Shown here in pieces: positions 1-11,457 of a stretch of 64,000 nt of DNA (positions within the stretch are counted from its first letter, which is position 1; every line of letters starts with the position of its first letter). Position numbers and translations under genes: made by a program. Under the pieces are notes generated by a model that saw only the letters and a list, made by a program, of their open reading frames with translations, made no database searches and was not told where the DNA came from. The stretch covers positions 13,181,986-13,245,985 of the forward strand of contig OY294046.1 of assembly GCA_958510825.1 (NCBI GenBank). The letters are read 5' to 3'. The stretch comes from Brachypterus glaber (Eukaryota; Arthropoda; Insecta; Coleoptera; Kateretidae).

Positions 1-304
1 TTAAAGCAAAAACTTGAAAAAATTAATAAATACCCAATTCAATATAAAAAAAATGAGAAAAAATATACCTACTAATTTTTTGTCAACACAGAAAAGACGA
101 AAAATTAAAAAAAAAAAATAAATTAAAAAAATTGTTTTTAGGGACCATAGTTATGTGTCTAAAGTAACGCAGTTAGGGGGAGAGGGGGTAGCACAGGGGG
201 AGAAGAGTATTATAACGATTATCACTCTTACCCTTGATCTTTACAAAAAAAATCCCAGCCGAGAACTATGGAACTATTTTGAAGCTTTTAACCCCTTCAC
301 AGTG
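1..304. other. AT-rich, no gene seen
   Basis: Low-complexity A/T sequence with a G-rich patch near 175-205. No ORF, TIR or tandem structure that I can support. It lies downstream of the left Mastermind exon on the minus strand, so it is probably intronic. Confidence 0.5.
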
Positions 305-567
305 ACTGATCCAACGAACTAATAACTCTTCTTTCTAGAATACGCGTACCGTTAAAATAAGGTATCGCCAACATCTCGGTTTGTTTGTAAACAAATAGAA
401 GGTATATTCAGGCCTCAACAATAACAATTACCAGTAACTGGTATTGTCTCTGTCAGAACAAAGATGTGCGAGTAAGACAGACGAATGTTTATGTTGCCGA
501 CGTTTTTGTCAGTATTAACGAATGATATGCCTATTCTAGAGAGAAGAGTTATTAGTTCGTTGGACTG
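305..567. mobile_element. Foldback/MITE-like inverted repeat
   Basis: The left arm, about 309-345 (core CCAACGAACTAATAACTC), is matched in inverted orientation at about 530-567. The 180 bp between the arms is non-coding. The design is that of a small non-autonomous DNA element. No target duplication could be read with confidence. Confidence 0.6.
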
Positions 568-661
568 ATCTCAATAGATGCAAAAAAAGTTCCTACCATT
601 TATAGGTATGACCGCTATAGCAGCATCTAAAATTATTAGTTTACCATTAACTAGCTCATTT

Positions 662-960
662 TCCATTTTGAAGTCGCCATTTTGAAATTTTTAATTTTGA
701 CCAAAGATTTGGATTTAGCGAACCCAAAAACCCCTGAGTAAACATTTTCTGCCAAATTCGTTCACTTTAAATTTTTCTGGTCGCCATTTTAAATTTTTTA
801 ATTTTGACCAAAGATTCGGATTCAACAACCCCAAAAACCCCGGAATAAGCATTTCCAGCCTGATTCGTTAACTTTCAAATTTTTTGGTCGCCATTTTGAA
901 GCCGCCATTTTGAATGTTTTATTTTTGATCAAAGATGCAGATTCAGCGCCCCAAAAACAT
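662..960. repeat. Tandem repeat, unit about 110 bp, ~2.6 copies
   Basis: Units start near 674, 782 and 893-904. Each begins GCCATTTT and continues with ATTTTTGACCAAAGAT, GGATTCAGCGACCCCAAAAA and AATTCGTTCACTTT-like stretches. The GATTCGGATTCAGCGACCCC phrase also occurs in the palindromes at 10.9-11.2 and 59.0-59.2 kb. Units have diverged by substitutions. Confidence 0.7.
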
Positions 961-1556
961 ACAATATGATATCATGTTAAAAAAAAAAAATTAGCACATT
1001 TTTGGCACGAAAACTTTATTTTCACTGCACTGTGAAAGAGTTAATAAAACTGTGCATTAAGTGGAATCCGAGGAAGAATTAATTGGGGAAATAGCTAACG
1101 AACTAGAGAAAGAGAGTTCACGAACGAATTGGGAAATTACTTCAAAAATTTAGGTACTTATTTTACAAAATATTTTTCTGTAGAATGCCCCTTGATAAAT
1201 TGAAATTCAAGTAAACTGCATTGATTTGTGTTAAATAGAACAAATCCTTGCGTCAAAGTAAATAATTATATGTTTATAATATATAAACGGGTATAAATAT
1301 CAAGGTTTCATAATAACTTTAATAGAAAATACGAAATACGACAAAATAAATATTCAAGGAATTGATCGACTCCTTAGCAGTTTTAAAAATCAATTATTTT
1401 TTATACTTATTTTATTCTAAAATAAACTGCTTTTTATTTATTTATTTAATTTATTTATTTACGAATCTTAACCGATCCTTAGAATCCAAAAACAGGATAG
1501 ATCATATTTAAAATATATATATACATATTTACAGAATTATAAGTTGTATGTACTAC
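961..1556. other. AT-rich intronic sequence, TTTA microsatellite
   Basis: No gene recognised. A short (TTTA)n run lies at about 1433-1460. Confidence 0.5.
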
Positions 1557-1559
1557 TTA

Positions 1560-2074
1560 AGCTTCGGTTTCCTCCAAAAGTCGCAGTCACTGACGACTGC
1601 GACCGGGTAGCCGCGACCAGGTCACAACCCTACCCGTTTTCCTCGATCTCGCCAGTCGCCATTCTGTTAGATGGCCATTTTATAAACATATTTTTTTTTT
1701 TTGCGAGTTTATGCCTTTGAATTAGTATGAATATCTCTAAAAAGTCGGTTATTTTAATGTTTCTGAATCTCCTCCTCTTATTAACATTACATCATTAAGA
1801 AAAAAGGGTAAAAGTTGATGATATGTTTCGGCTGAGAGAGGTGGAGGGATTTCAAGCAATTCTAATTGAGTAAAACACTGAAAGACACTTGTCACAGCGC
1901 AAAACCACCTGTTTCACCGTCAAATTCGTGACGAAACAGTCGTGGGTTTGCTCCCGGATCGGTCAAGCGGCCGGCGACCAAACTAACGGCGAACGGTAGT
2001 TAGTAGTAACGACTCGGTCGCGGCTACCCGGTAGCAGTCGTCAGCGACTGCGACTTTTGTAGGAAACCGAAGCT
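1560..2074. mobile_element. MITE with TTA target duplication (Harbinger-like)
   Basis: The termini are inverted repeats beginning AGCTTCGGTTTCCT, followed by CAAAAGTCGCAGTC and GACGACTGC, read inward from 1560 and from 2074. The element is flanked by TTA at 1557-1559 and 2075-2077. A three-base TTA/TAA duplication is the known habit of PIF/Harbinger elements, so that superfamily is the best inference. The interior is non-coding. The arms are clearly richer in G+C than their surroundings and share the phrase GGTCGCGGCTACCCGG in inverted form. Confidence 0.7.
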
Positions 2075-2077
2075 TTA

Positions 2078-2827
2078 GATTTAAATCAATAATAAAGCGT
2101 TTTAATTTATATATTTTAGTATCAAAAAAGTCAATATGTCTATTCACTTTATTCCCAAAATAACATATTTGGAAGAGAAGCGACATTAGGAATTAGTTAA
2201 CTCTTATCCACGGAGGTAGAACAAACCGTAAAGATATGTAATGCTACGCATTTCATTATATACTATTTATAGTAAATGGTATATTGCATTTTCTCAAAAA
2301 CTTAAAAAAAAATAAGCGCTGAACCAATTGGTCCAAATTTTAAGTTTTTAATAAAATTGTGGATTTGGCGGAATCCGATTCTCGTAGAAAATTTGAGGTC
2401 CATATTTTAATTGGACTTAAAATATCGTGGTGTAAATTTTTTTCGAAAAGAACTTGCAGCTTTGCTCAAACTATACCATACTTAACTATACTAGATCTAA
2501 ATGTACATATAAGAAGCTACTTTTTAAATATCTATCTTAAGAGCTTAAATGCTTTTAAAACAGACATTTCAGATTTGGTTAATTTTAATTTGTTCTCTTT
2601 TGCATATTAGCATGCAAAATTAATTTTAATATTAAAAGTCTGGTTTATACTAACGTTAATCAGTTCTGACGTCCTAAGTATATTTTTTATTGCACAATTA
2701 AAAATCGACTATAACCGACCATAATCAATTAGTTATAACATGTAAAATTTTTTGCAATGATAGATTAACTATTATCAGGTATCAGGACTTATGCGTTAAT
2801 AGTTATCCAACTAAAGTTTATTTTTTT
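2078..2827. other. AT-rich, no gene seen
   Basis: Only one short plus-strand ORF (2359-2610) with no recognisable domain. I treat it as chance. Confidence 0.5.
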
Positions 2828-3217
2828 AAGTTATAGTTATTTTAAATTTGCCGCTAAATACTCCACAAAGTCCAAATTACACTGAAGCATGTGGCTTGTT
2901 TTGAATGTCAACATAACCAAAATTTATAATTTTTGTTTACTTACTTTGGTTTTATGATGTTTTAATGTAAAAAAGAGAATTGATAAAGCTGTTGCTAGAA
3001 ACACTTTTGTATTCCTGTAGAAACAAAATTCGCTTATAAAATCGCTTTTATTCCAATAATTTAGAGGAATAAACCATTGTTTTGTTCTCGTTAATGGCAC
3101 GTCAACGTTTTACGGTTGTGTAAATTGGGCCATTTCGCTTACGACGCATGCGTATCTTACGTTGCTATGGTAATTTCGAGATTGTTTACAAGCGGGAAGG
3201 TTTAAAATAACTCTAAA
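2828..3217. mobile_element. Dispersed ~390 bp MITE, copy 1
   Basis: Nearly the same sequence as 52416-52810, in the same orientation, including GCCGCTAAATACTCCACAAA, TTGAATGTCAACATAACC and GTTTTACGGTTGTGTAAATT. The ends carry inverted TATAGTTATTTTAAA / TTTAAAATAACT termini, though the right end here has decayed. Copy 2 has perfect ends and defines the element limits. Confidence 0.8.
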
Positions 3218-3612
3218 CTTTAGTTGGTAACTTACCAAGAAGGTTAAACCCGATTTTAAATTCTGGCGAAGGCGCACAAAAAAATAACACTGGCCTGCAT
3301 TTGAAAACTTTTGGAATTTTTTTTGCATTTCAAGTGATCTTATATTCTCGATAATTCCAAAATTACCTTTGGTTTGCTTCTATCAGCAGGGCCGTAGCTA
3401 TGGGGGAGGGTAGCCTCCCCACACCTATCTTAAAATCAAAAAAGTTGCATATTTCATGGATTCAAAATACAAAAGTAGCATATTTAAAAAAAAAGTTGCA
3501 TATTTCATTGATTGAAATACAAAAGTTGCCATTTCACGAGAGGGTGGAACCCTTTTTTAGTCATTAACTTTTTTGTCGAAGAAAAAATGCATATCTGTGC
3601 ACATAACCCCAC

Positions 3613-3730
3613 AATTTGTGCAAAATTTGTACACTTTATATGCCTGTTGTTTCTCTTGTAAGGGGTAGCTAATAGGAAATCTGCACCACCCTTACAAAAA
3701 CAACAATAGGCATATAAAGTTTTGCACAGT
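3613..3730. repeat. Short foldback
   Basis: TTGTGCAAAATTTGTACACT, then TTATATGCCTGTTGTTT, on the left is mirrored by AAACAACAATAGGCATATAA and GTTTTGCACA on the right, with a roughly 30-base centre. It is preceded at 3440-3535 by three loose copies of an AAAAGTTGCATATTTCAT phrase. Confidence 0.6.
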
Positions 3731-3740
3731 TTGCGTTACG

Positions 3741-4005
3741 TTACGGATTGGTGTAGTGGTCTACCGCGCCTGTACATGACAAGTCTACTAGCCAACTAGC
3801 GTGAGTTCGATTCTCACTGGCACCGATTTGCCTTTTTCAGTTAATTAATAATTGAAATTTGGCAAAGGCGTAAGTGAAGCAGACACCCCTATAAAAACTG
3901 GTTCGAAAGTCAGTATAAGCCGGTGGTTTCCTCTTCTACTAACCCACACAAGTCCTGGATTTAGGGGATGTTTAATTAAGTAGAATAGTACCAGGTTAAA
4001 CAAAC
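3741..4005 (+). mobile_element. tRNA-derived SINE
   Basis: A pol III A box (TGGTGTAGTGG, 3749-3759) is followed 44 bases later by a B box (GAGTTCGATTCTC, 3803-3815). The tRNA-like head is followed by an unrelated body to about 4005. A true tRNA is unlikely because the head does not fold with a matching acceptor end and anticodon arm. The exact 3' end and target duplication were not resolved. It differs in body sequence from the SINE at 63013-63320, so it belongs to a separate family. Confidence 0.65.
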
Positions 4006-4336
4006 ATGTATTTAAAGTAGCCCTAATTTTTTAGCTTTCACCAGCTATCACAATAATTTAATAGTTTTTTTTTTGAGTCGCTGAATCTGATAACAAAAAA
4101 GTCTTCCTCCACACCCGGTGAAAGTAAACAAAAGAAATATTATTTTAGTTCATTTTCAGGAAAATTGGTGCATTAAAGGAGGTCCCTAAAATATAAATTT
4201 TTAAAAATCTCCCCATGTAATTGCGAATTTAGCGCACGAAATTAAAAAAATTCTAGAAAAAAACGTTTCCCGGACTTTTCTGAAAAATGTGTCTTTTTCT
4301 ACATTCCTGACTATAATACCTAGCAGTACGACTTAC

Positions 4337-4538
4337 CACGTGCACGCTACTCTGGATCGACTCCTGCTGCTTTTTGTCCTTGCTTTTGGGAGTGCGTTTC
4401 GCCTTCGTGTCCAGATAGCGCTGCTTGAGCTGCAGCGTGTCCTGCAGGTTCTGCTCGCACAGTCCCGTGAAGGACTGATCAAAGCGCGGCATGCAGTCGT
4501 TTTGTCGTCGCCGGTAGGATTCGATTCTTCGTCGGAGT
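4337..4538 (-). CDS. mam: Mastermind, internal exon (MamL-1 Notch-binding domain)
   Basis: Mastermind is the nuclear co-activator that locks onto the composite surface of Su(H)/CSL and the Notch intracellular domain and recruits acetyltransferase and mediator partners. The exon starts after a textbook acceptor (CTAACTATTTTTTCAG on the minus strand) and ends at GTG|GTAAGT. One base completes an Arg codon from the previous exon; 67 codons follow, beginning LRRRIESYRRRQNDC and passing GLCEQN, LKQRYLDTKAKR and a Lys-rich KSKDKKQQ tail. LRRRIE plus the Cys/Arg-rich helix is diagnostic of the MamL-1 domain. The donor is phase 0, so the next exon lies beyond the left edge. The exon is much more GC-rich than its surroundings, and its shadow ORFs on both strands are not genes. 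Confidence 0.92.
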
Positions 4539-4689
4539 CTGAAAAAATAGTTAGGTAAAACAAAAACAATTTTTATATTTCCCGAGAAAAGTCTTGGGGT
4601 AGTAAAATAAAGATTGTTTTTTTTTTTTTTCGTTTCTTGACGTTTTATATCACAAATAGATGATTTATGTAATAAGCCGGGAAATTTGT

Positions 4690-5280
4690 GACCACGATAA
4701 CTCAAGAACGCTTTGAGCTAAAGAGAAATTTGGAGCATAGGGTGATTATAATTATCCCACGTTCTAGGTTGGGATTGTTTTTGGTCAAAATCGAGATGGG
4801 GTAAAGGGTAAAAACTATTTTTTTCAAAAACTAAAACTTTTTTTGACAAAAAAAATTGAATTTTTTTTAGAATTTTTTTCTTTCATTTTTTATTTTTTTT
4901 TTCTATTTTTTTTTTTTTTTTCGTTTTTGGTTTTAATAAACCCAGGCCTATTATAAAATAATTGTTTCCCTATAATACGGGAAAGTATTATTTTGTTGGC
5001 AGCAGTATTTTTTAGGTAAAAAACATTTTTTAGTTAAAAAACATTTTTTTAGGTAAACAACGTCTTTTTCGGTAAATTTAAGGTAAGACACACCGATTTA
5101 AAGAAAATATTTCTATTATTTCACTACATTTTCTCCGTTTTAATATGTACTCTTCGCAGCGCGAAAATACTAGAAAAGTATAATACGACAGTTTCGAATC
5201 CTACAAAATCGCCAAAAATAACCCTAAACAAAAATCTCTGGATACAAATCTACTTTTAAATTTCGAAAAATCTGCAAACC
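4690..5280. repeat. Dispersed 'AACTCAAGAACGC' repeat family, member
   Basis: It contains ACGATAACTCAAGAACGC followed by TTTGAGCTA (4694-4719), shared with 31433-31461 (inverted), 37914-37940 and 46094-46118. Long homopolymer-rich sequence follows. At 5140-5280 is a second block (GTATAATACGACAGTTTCGA, CTGGATACAAATCT) that matches 35570-35670, where it precedes a (GTCC)n run. The two blocks probably belong to one rearranged family. Confidence 0.55.
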
Positions 5281-5837
5281 ATAGACAAAGAACATAGATT
5301 AGCTGTCATCTCAAGGTAATATACAAATTTACGATCCGCCATTTTGATTTTAAGTCAACCGGGAAATTTAAATTAATGTCTAAAATGTACATAAACGACA
5401 TAACCTCACTTAAAAAAAATATATCATCTACTGTAGAGATGAATTATACTCATAAAAAATTTACATAGGAATTCGTGCAGTAAATATCATAATTTTTCAT
5501 TTATAATACTGTGTAGGACTGTCCTACTAGGACATACACTCCAGTGTGTAGTCATGTCATTTATTTATACTCGTACATGAACATGAAAAACCCTAAAACA
5601 TTTTAACTAAAAACTGTTAAACTAAGCTATAATTTAGAAACCAGGTACATTGCATGCTTTTAAAATATCTACTATAGTAGATTTTTCAATTTGTTTTTCA
5701 ATCTTTTTTTACTCAATATGTTATTTGGTAGTAGGTAGTAATAATCTACCTTTACTATGTACTATTAAACAACTACCTCTTAAATTCATGATCACCACAA
5801 TGTATTATTTTATTTACTTTACTTTAATGTTTGAAGC
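5281..5837. other. AT-rich, no gene seen
   Basis: No supported feature. The short plus-strand ORF at 5650-5841 is hydrophobic, lacks relatives and looks like chance. Confidence 0.5.
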
Positions 5838-6766
5838 CTAGTTTTCAATAGATCTTTGATCGATGAGAGAAAAAGTGCAAGAGAAAAAATGCACTATAGG
5901 TACCATCCACTGTGAAGAATATATAATGGAATGCTTAGAAACACATACAGTCGCCTGGCATCGTCGGGGCATACTTTGAACGAGATGTTTTGCATATTCC
6001 TTCGGCAAAGACCTCCATATTGTCCGAATTTCTCGTGATAGTTGCTTTAATGCGGGGTTAGGGTCGGACGATTGGGACGGCCAATCCAGCGTGATGATGT
6101 CGGATGTCCTCTTTCACTGGATGCACAACTTGCTCCGATTTTTGGGGTCGTTGTTCTCTTGGAGGATCCACTGCTTATTTTTATCGCCATTCTAACGTTT
6201 GGCAGTCGTTATAAGAGCTTTTTTGTAAATCTCGACTATTTTTTCAGCGTTCAAGTTCGGTTGGTGGAGGATGTCCAGGCCTGGAGGGTGATAACATAAC
6301 CCCAAAAGGAAGCTTCATCGGTAAAAATAACCTTGCTCCAGTCTCGATCGATGTTTCCCTTGGCACACGCGAGTCGTTTTTCTCTCTGTGTTTTACTCCA
6401 CAAAGGTTTCTTTATTGTACTTCGCTACTTTAAGTCGCGACCCTGGAGATGAGTACGAATTGTTTCATGTGATATATCCATACCTTTCTGCATCAGTTTT
6501 TTTGCCACTTGGCGCAGGATTAATTGAGGATTCTGCGAAAACATGTTTAAAATCATTTTTTCGAGCTTAGCCGACACCTTTCCTGTTGAGTCACGATCTG
6601 GTAAGTCGTCAACATTTTTAGTTTTCAGGTATCGTTTCTCCCACTTGTTGACGAATGTCTTTGACTTTCCCATATACTTTGCAGCCGGTGTAGGTGTCAT
6701 TTTAGGACCTTTCGGGTGCAAACAGAGGAAGACAGCCTCGAACCGTGATGCGTACGCAGCACTCAT
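5838..6766 (-). pseudogene. Mariner/Tc1-type transposase pseudogene
   Basis: The N-terminal 113 codons (6766 down to 6425) carry the paired helix-turn-helix region (KYMGKSKTFVNKWEKRYLKT, VDDLPDRDSTGK). An in-frame TAG at 6425-6427 interrupts it, and the same frame then resumes with KKPLWSKTQREKRLACAK and the first catalytic-Asp motif VIFTDEASFW. After a frameshift come EKIVEIYKKAL, a degraded second motif NDPKNRSKLC and a third LDWPSQSSDPNP. The C-terminal LPKEYAKHLVQSMPRRCQA motif is preserved, but the expected block just after PNP is missing. Multiple lesions make it inactive. The DDE/D transposase of this superfamily excises and inserts at TA dinucleotides. The right terminus is probably 6924; no left terminus was found. 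Confidence 0.9.
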
Positions 6767-6842
6767 GTTTTAAAACGTGCTAAGTCAATAAAAATAAGGT
6801 TTAGAAAAAGTCTTTATGTACAAAGCAATGCTTTGAAAGCAT

Positions 6843-6924
6843 TGTCGGTCAGGAAGTAAAGTATATCCCCAAAAAAAAACGTAGGGCTCTCTCTCTTACC
6901 GACACGCTCTTACTTGACCGACTG
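6843..6924. repeat. Right end / inverted repeat of the mariner relic
   Basis: Read inward from 6924 the sequence is CAGTCGGTCAAGTAAGAGCG, next to TA at 6925-6926, as expected for a Tc1/mariner end. An inverted partner, GTCGGTCAGGAAGTAAAGTA, lies at 6845-6864, so the end carries an internal palindrome. The matching left terminus is absent from 4.9-5.8 kb. Confidence 0.55.
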
Positions 6925-6926
6925 TA

Positions 6927-8429
6927 TCTTCACGGCTTCTATTTTTATTAACAGCAACATAGGTGCCCAGGTATGAATACAAACTTATGAATTATTAATC
7001 GTATCCAATTGTTATCTTTGTACCTTCGAGTTCAAGAAGTTCATTTATACGACTGCGACAATTTTACAGAAAACAAAAATTAATTTGCATATCAAACCGA
7101 CATCATTGAGGATTTGTCTATTGTTTAAAACATATGAATATAATGGGACTATAATAACCACTGGTCGGTTTGAAGTATTCATTTACCGGGGGCAAGCAAA
7201 AATTAGCATAAAAAAATTATTAAAGTAAATACACTTTAAACCGAGATATATATGACCAATTGGACTTTCATGTTGACGCTCTCCTTACTTAGAACCTAAA
7301 AAAGCTTATTTCGAAAAAAATACCTAACATTGCTTATTAAATAAAAAAAGAATTATCAATTTTTTTTACAAAATTTATTTGTTTTTTCATGTTCCAAATG
7401 ACCCACTATGCAAATGTAATTTTTTCACCACCAGCCTAAAAGCACATCTTGATTACTGTTCTTTTCATTGGTAGAAATATTATTTCTCTACCTATGATGT
7501 CAGAGGTTCTAAAAAAAAAGTTTAATTGCACCATGGTTAATAATGAATTTTTATTCAGCTGTTTTGGCATCTGACGTTTCACATGATTATTAAATCACAT
7601 TGCTATTTACAAGTGTCTTTAGGCACCAAATTTATTTATTGCATGATAAATTAAAAAATATTAACTAAATTAGTACCTATAAAACATGTTTTACAAAAAA
7701 CACTTTGAAAAGTGAAAATCATTGGTCCATCATATTCAACCATAAATTATACAACCCATAGATTACCGTAAAGATCATAGATTACTAGAAGTACAACCCC
7801 CATATATTAGATATTCAACTCGTAAAACGACAATGTTTTATAGGTTGCATATGCCTTGCTCCAAGCCTTGCGCAATTTGCGCAGCACAAATAATCTGGTC
7901 TTTTGTTGATATAACCTTAAAATAAAATTGTTTTTTTTTAAATGACATATTTAAAAATTAATTTAACAAAAATAATTAGTAATTTTGTAAACTACTTATA
8001 AAAATTATAGTTAATTGTACAATTTCGGCAAGACATATTTATATGAGCTGGTGATGTTATTGGTATATTAATTTTTTTTTTTACTGTTAAATTATTATGT
8101 GTTAAAGTTTCCGAGTGTTCTGCTTGAGGTGAATTTGTATCAAAGATGTGGGGTACTGTGGGGTTTTCCGTTTCATTAAAATCAGTAGGCAGTTTTATTG
8201 AAGAGGAAGAAACTTGAAGAAAAATTAACCAAAGAAAGTTTTTTTTTCATTAAATTTTAGTAAAATAAATAAATAAATAGCTAATTAATTTTACTGGTAG
8301 TGAAAAAAAATACTATATTTTCCACGTGAGTGAAAATTCAACATTTTAGACCGCGTCTTTGGATTTCTAATTTTTGCTTGCTTTTCTTGCCCGCGGTAAA
8401 TGAATAAAATGTACTTTGATCCGACAAAT
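6927..8429. other. AT-rich intron, no gene seen
   Basis: No coding or transposon ends recognised. A short phrase (CCGGGGGC followed by AAAATTAGNATAA) at about 7188 recurs at about 8694, suggesting fragments of one repeat. Confidence 0.45.
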
Positions 8430-8614
8430 GCTAAAACACCCTAAGTCAAAAAACGAAATTTAATAATGTGCTAAGTTCCAAAAAGTAGGAATTTGAGTAA
8501 ATACTTGTTTAGTATTCAGTAACAATTACTGCACACCAAAAAAGTGTTTACTCAAATTCCTATTTTTTTTTGCACTTAGAACATTATTAAATATCGTTTT
8601 TTGGGTGTTTTAGC
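8430..8614. mobile_element. 185 bp foldback element
   Basis: The ends are GCTAAAACACCC and GGGTGTTTTAGC. The arms (CAAAAAACGA, TTTAATAATGTGC, GGAATTTGAGTAAA) match in inverted order almost to the centre. AAT occurs at both flanks, which could be a 3 bp duplication but is too short to trust. Confidence 0.7.
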
Positions 8615-8999
8615 AATAACCGATTCAAGTAAGAATCGGTAAGAATAATATATTTTTATTTATTAGCAGATCTCGGATCGAGGTACCCGTTTCCGGGGGC
8701 TCACGAAAATTAGAATAATAAAAAAGAGTCTTTAAACTACTTAAATAGACGCTTTAATAGTATATTACGCAACGAGTACGCGAACCTAGTTTTTAGCATT
8801 GAAATGGTTTGCGTCGAGGTGCGTATACTATTTTTCCTACACCTACACATCAAAAAACCGCAAAAATTATCTTAAAACTAGTTTTTCAATTTGAGGTTAT
8901 GTGTTTGACGTTTACTAATTTTCTGACAACAAATATGTAAAATCAGCTGATTGTCACTTCCCAACCGTTGTCATAGGCAACGGGTGAGAAAAAAGCACA

Positions 9000-9400
9000 A
9001 CATTAGGGCCGCAGGCGAAAATTTTAATTCATTCATAAAAGAATAGGCAAAAATATTTTTTTTTTGCTTGTTTTCTACAACTTTATAGCTAAGAACAATT
9101 TCGTTTGGAAAATATTGCAACAACAAAAACTTGTTTGGCAAATTTGTTTTTTTTTTATAGGCAAATCTTTTATACAGAAGTATAATGTAGGCGCCGCAGG
9201 CGAAAATTTTTTAATGAATAAGGTTTAAATAGCAAACTGTAGATGGGAAATATTAAATTTTTCATAAGTTTTCTTAAATTTTTGCTTTTTTCAAAATTTT
9301 CCCTGACTTCTCACAAAATTCCCTGACTTTTCCCTGAATTTTTCCGGTCGGTAAAATTCCCTGACTTTTCCCGGTTTTCCAGATAGTGGCCACCCTGTTA
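9000..9400. repeat. Fragments of dispersed repeats (GGCGAAAATTTT; TTCCCTGACTTTTCCC)
   Basis: GCCGCAGGCGAAAATTTT occurs at 9008 and again at about 9190. At 9298-9398, TTCCCTGACTTTTCCC-type phrases are repeated, and the block ends in GTGGCCACCCTGTTA, which looks like the terminus of a repeat. Element limits were not resolved. Confidence 0.4.
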
Positions 9401-9488
9401 TTAGTATAGGTAGTATAAGTATTGCATTTATACTGTCAGAGCCGTAGCGAAGAAGATTTAGTTGGGGGGGGGGGGAGGTCGAAAATTA

Positions 9489-9678
9489 CACTGATAAAAA
9501 AAAATTTACACAGTCAACCGTGTAGACCCGAATTGACACAGAAATGTGTTAAAATGTGTAAAATTGTGTAAGTTTTACGAAAAACGGTGTTAAAATTACA
9601 CATTTTTACACAATTTAACACGATTCCGTGTCAATTCAGGTCTACACGGTCGACTGTGTAAAATTTTTTTCATCAGTG
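9489..9678. mobile_element. 190 bp mariner-type MITE, TA flanks
   Basis: Inverted ends CACTGATAAAAAAAAATTTA / AAATTTTTTTCATCAGTG are flanked by TA at 9487-9488 and 9679-9680. Inside, CACAGTCAACCGTGTAGACC and ATTGACAC are mirrored by GTGTCAATT and GGTCTACACGGTCGACTGTG. TA duplication plus a CACTG-type end fits a non-autonomous Tc1/mariner element. Confidence 0.8.
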
Positions 9679-10256
9679 TACAACTATTTTTAGGCTAAAA
9701 TTACAACTTTTATTCCCTCGACAAAAAGGATAATGACTAACAAAAAAACGAGGGTGGTGAGCTTTTTTGTCATTAGTTTTTTTGGTACAATTTTTTTTTG
9801 CCAGTCGGAAAAGTTTACCTTCACGACAAAAACCTCGGAACGACCGTGGTCAAGACAGTCTTTGAGGTTAATTATAAAACTTCTGACGAAGTGCATCATT
9901 ACCAGGAGGGTGCCAGCTATGTTTCTATATTTGCGCTGTTTTTTTGACAAGTTTTTCATGAGATATTTCAGAGGGAGACAGTCACCCTTCGTTTTAGCTA
10001 TTTTTATCCGTTTGTTATTGGATTTTGTCTAAAGATTATGACAAAACAAAACTTGACTCACGGACAGACAGACACGCATTCGGTGATACAATGTTAGGGT
10101 TTCACGAGCGTCGAGAAACGGAACTTCTTATTTCAATTTTCGATTAAATCGAAAATCTATTCTCTCGAAAATCGGATTTTCGAGACAGTAATTTTTTCCA
10201 AATAGGTTGTCCTGATTTTCAAGATTCCAGACATTTTGCAGGGTAGGTTTACTACT
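9679..10256. other. No gene seen; part of a dispersed repeat
   Basis: ORFs on both strands (9690-10032) overlap each other and show no domain. CACGGACAGACAGACACGCA followed by GGTGATACAATG (about 10050-10090) resembles the GACA-rich repeat family found elsewhere in the window. Confidence 0.4.
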
Positions 10257-11448
10257 AGGGCATTGCAAAAAAACACTTTTTATTTTTCATACATGCAACC
10301 CCCCTATTTTATTTCAATGGGGATTTCTCCCGTTAGATTAGACAGGGACAAAAGTTCTACACAAAAAGGATAGAAGACATACATACACTCCCACTTCCAC
10401 ACAACCAAACAAATTCTGTATTTGTTCTTTGTTGAACAAATACAATATTTACTTGGCCGGGCGAAAAGTGTAACAATTTAATTTTTATTAAAGAAATTAC
10501 TGGCGCCATCTAAATTTTAGTAGAATTATCTTATTCTACAGATTCACATTAGCTATGTTCGTTCGTATTTGTTGTATGAAAAACAAATACAGTATTTATT
10601 TGGTTGGCTGGAAAGTGTAGCACAAATGAGATAGAGATAGGGTAGACGTCTTTTGTTTCATAATTCTAGTTGTAGAGATCTCCATTGAAAAACTATGTTT
10701 GCATACCAAATTTCAGGTTAATTGATCATTTTTTGACCCCCGCCCAACTCCGTTTACTGATTCAACGAAAACACACGAAAAAAAAAAGGTCTTGTCCACC
10801 AGACTAGACAAAAATTTTTATATCTCCGAGTATACCTCTAAAAGTAATGATAGTTGAAACACTTTTCATCACTTTTTTGAGTTTAGGAACGAGTCAAACC
10901 AACCCCAGATTCAGATTCAGCGACCCCAAAAACCTAAAGAGATGTTTGTCTCGTCTGGTGGACAAGAACTTTTTTTTTCGAGGTCCGGTGCACAGGCACA
11001 CGAAAAAGGTCTTGTCCACCAGACGAGGCAAACATTAGTATTCGTTTTTGGGGTCGCTGTATCCGAAACCGGGGTTGGTTTGACTCGGTCAGATCGCATT
11101 TCGTTGATAACTTTAAAAAAGTGATGAAAGTTATGTAATACATGTTATCACTTTTTTGAGGTTAGGAACGAAATGCGATCTGATCGAGACAAACCAACTC
11201 CAGATTCGGATTCGGCGACCCCAAAAACGTATAGGAATGTAAGTGACGTCTGGTGGACAAGACCTTTTTTTTGTGTGCCTTTTTGCCTTTTTGTTAAATC
11301 AGTAAACAGAGTTGGGGGGGGGTCAAAAAATGTTCAAGCAACCTGAAATGTGGTATGCAAGCATAGTATTTCAATTGAAACAACATAAGGGGAGGGGGAA
11401 GGGTGAATATGAAAAATTAAAAAAGTGTTTTTTTTTTGCAATGCCCCA
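10257..11448. mobile_element. Palindromic element with 9-bp target duplication (Mutator-like?)
   Basis: The terminal repeats GGGCATTGCAAAAAAACAC / GTGTTTTTTTTTTGCAATGC are flanked by TTTACTACT at 10248-10256 and 11449-11457. Nine-base duplications with long TIRs are typical of Mutator-like elements, hence the tentative class. Inside, the block GGTCTTGTCCACCAGAC occurs alternately in both orientations (10787, 10955 inverted, 11007, 11248 inverted), so the interior is a stack of inverted copies rather than one palindrome. A shorter relative is at 58795-59407. Several small ORFs here are by-products of the palindrome. Confidence 0.75.
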
Positions 11449-11457
11449 TTTACTACT

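Noticed and set aside
4289..4569. Plus-strand and alternative minus-strand ORFs over the Mastermind exon
   Set aside because: Shadows of the real exon; the frame used matches the MamL-1 domain and both splice phases.
9690..10032. Overlapping ~90-100 codon ORFs on opposite strands
   Set aside because: No recognisable domain, AT-biased composition and repeat-like surroundings.
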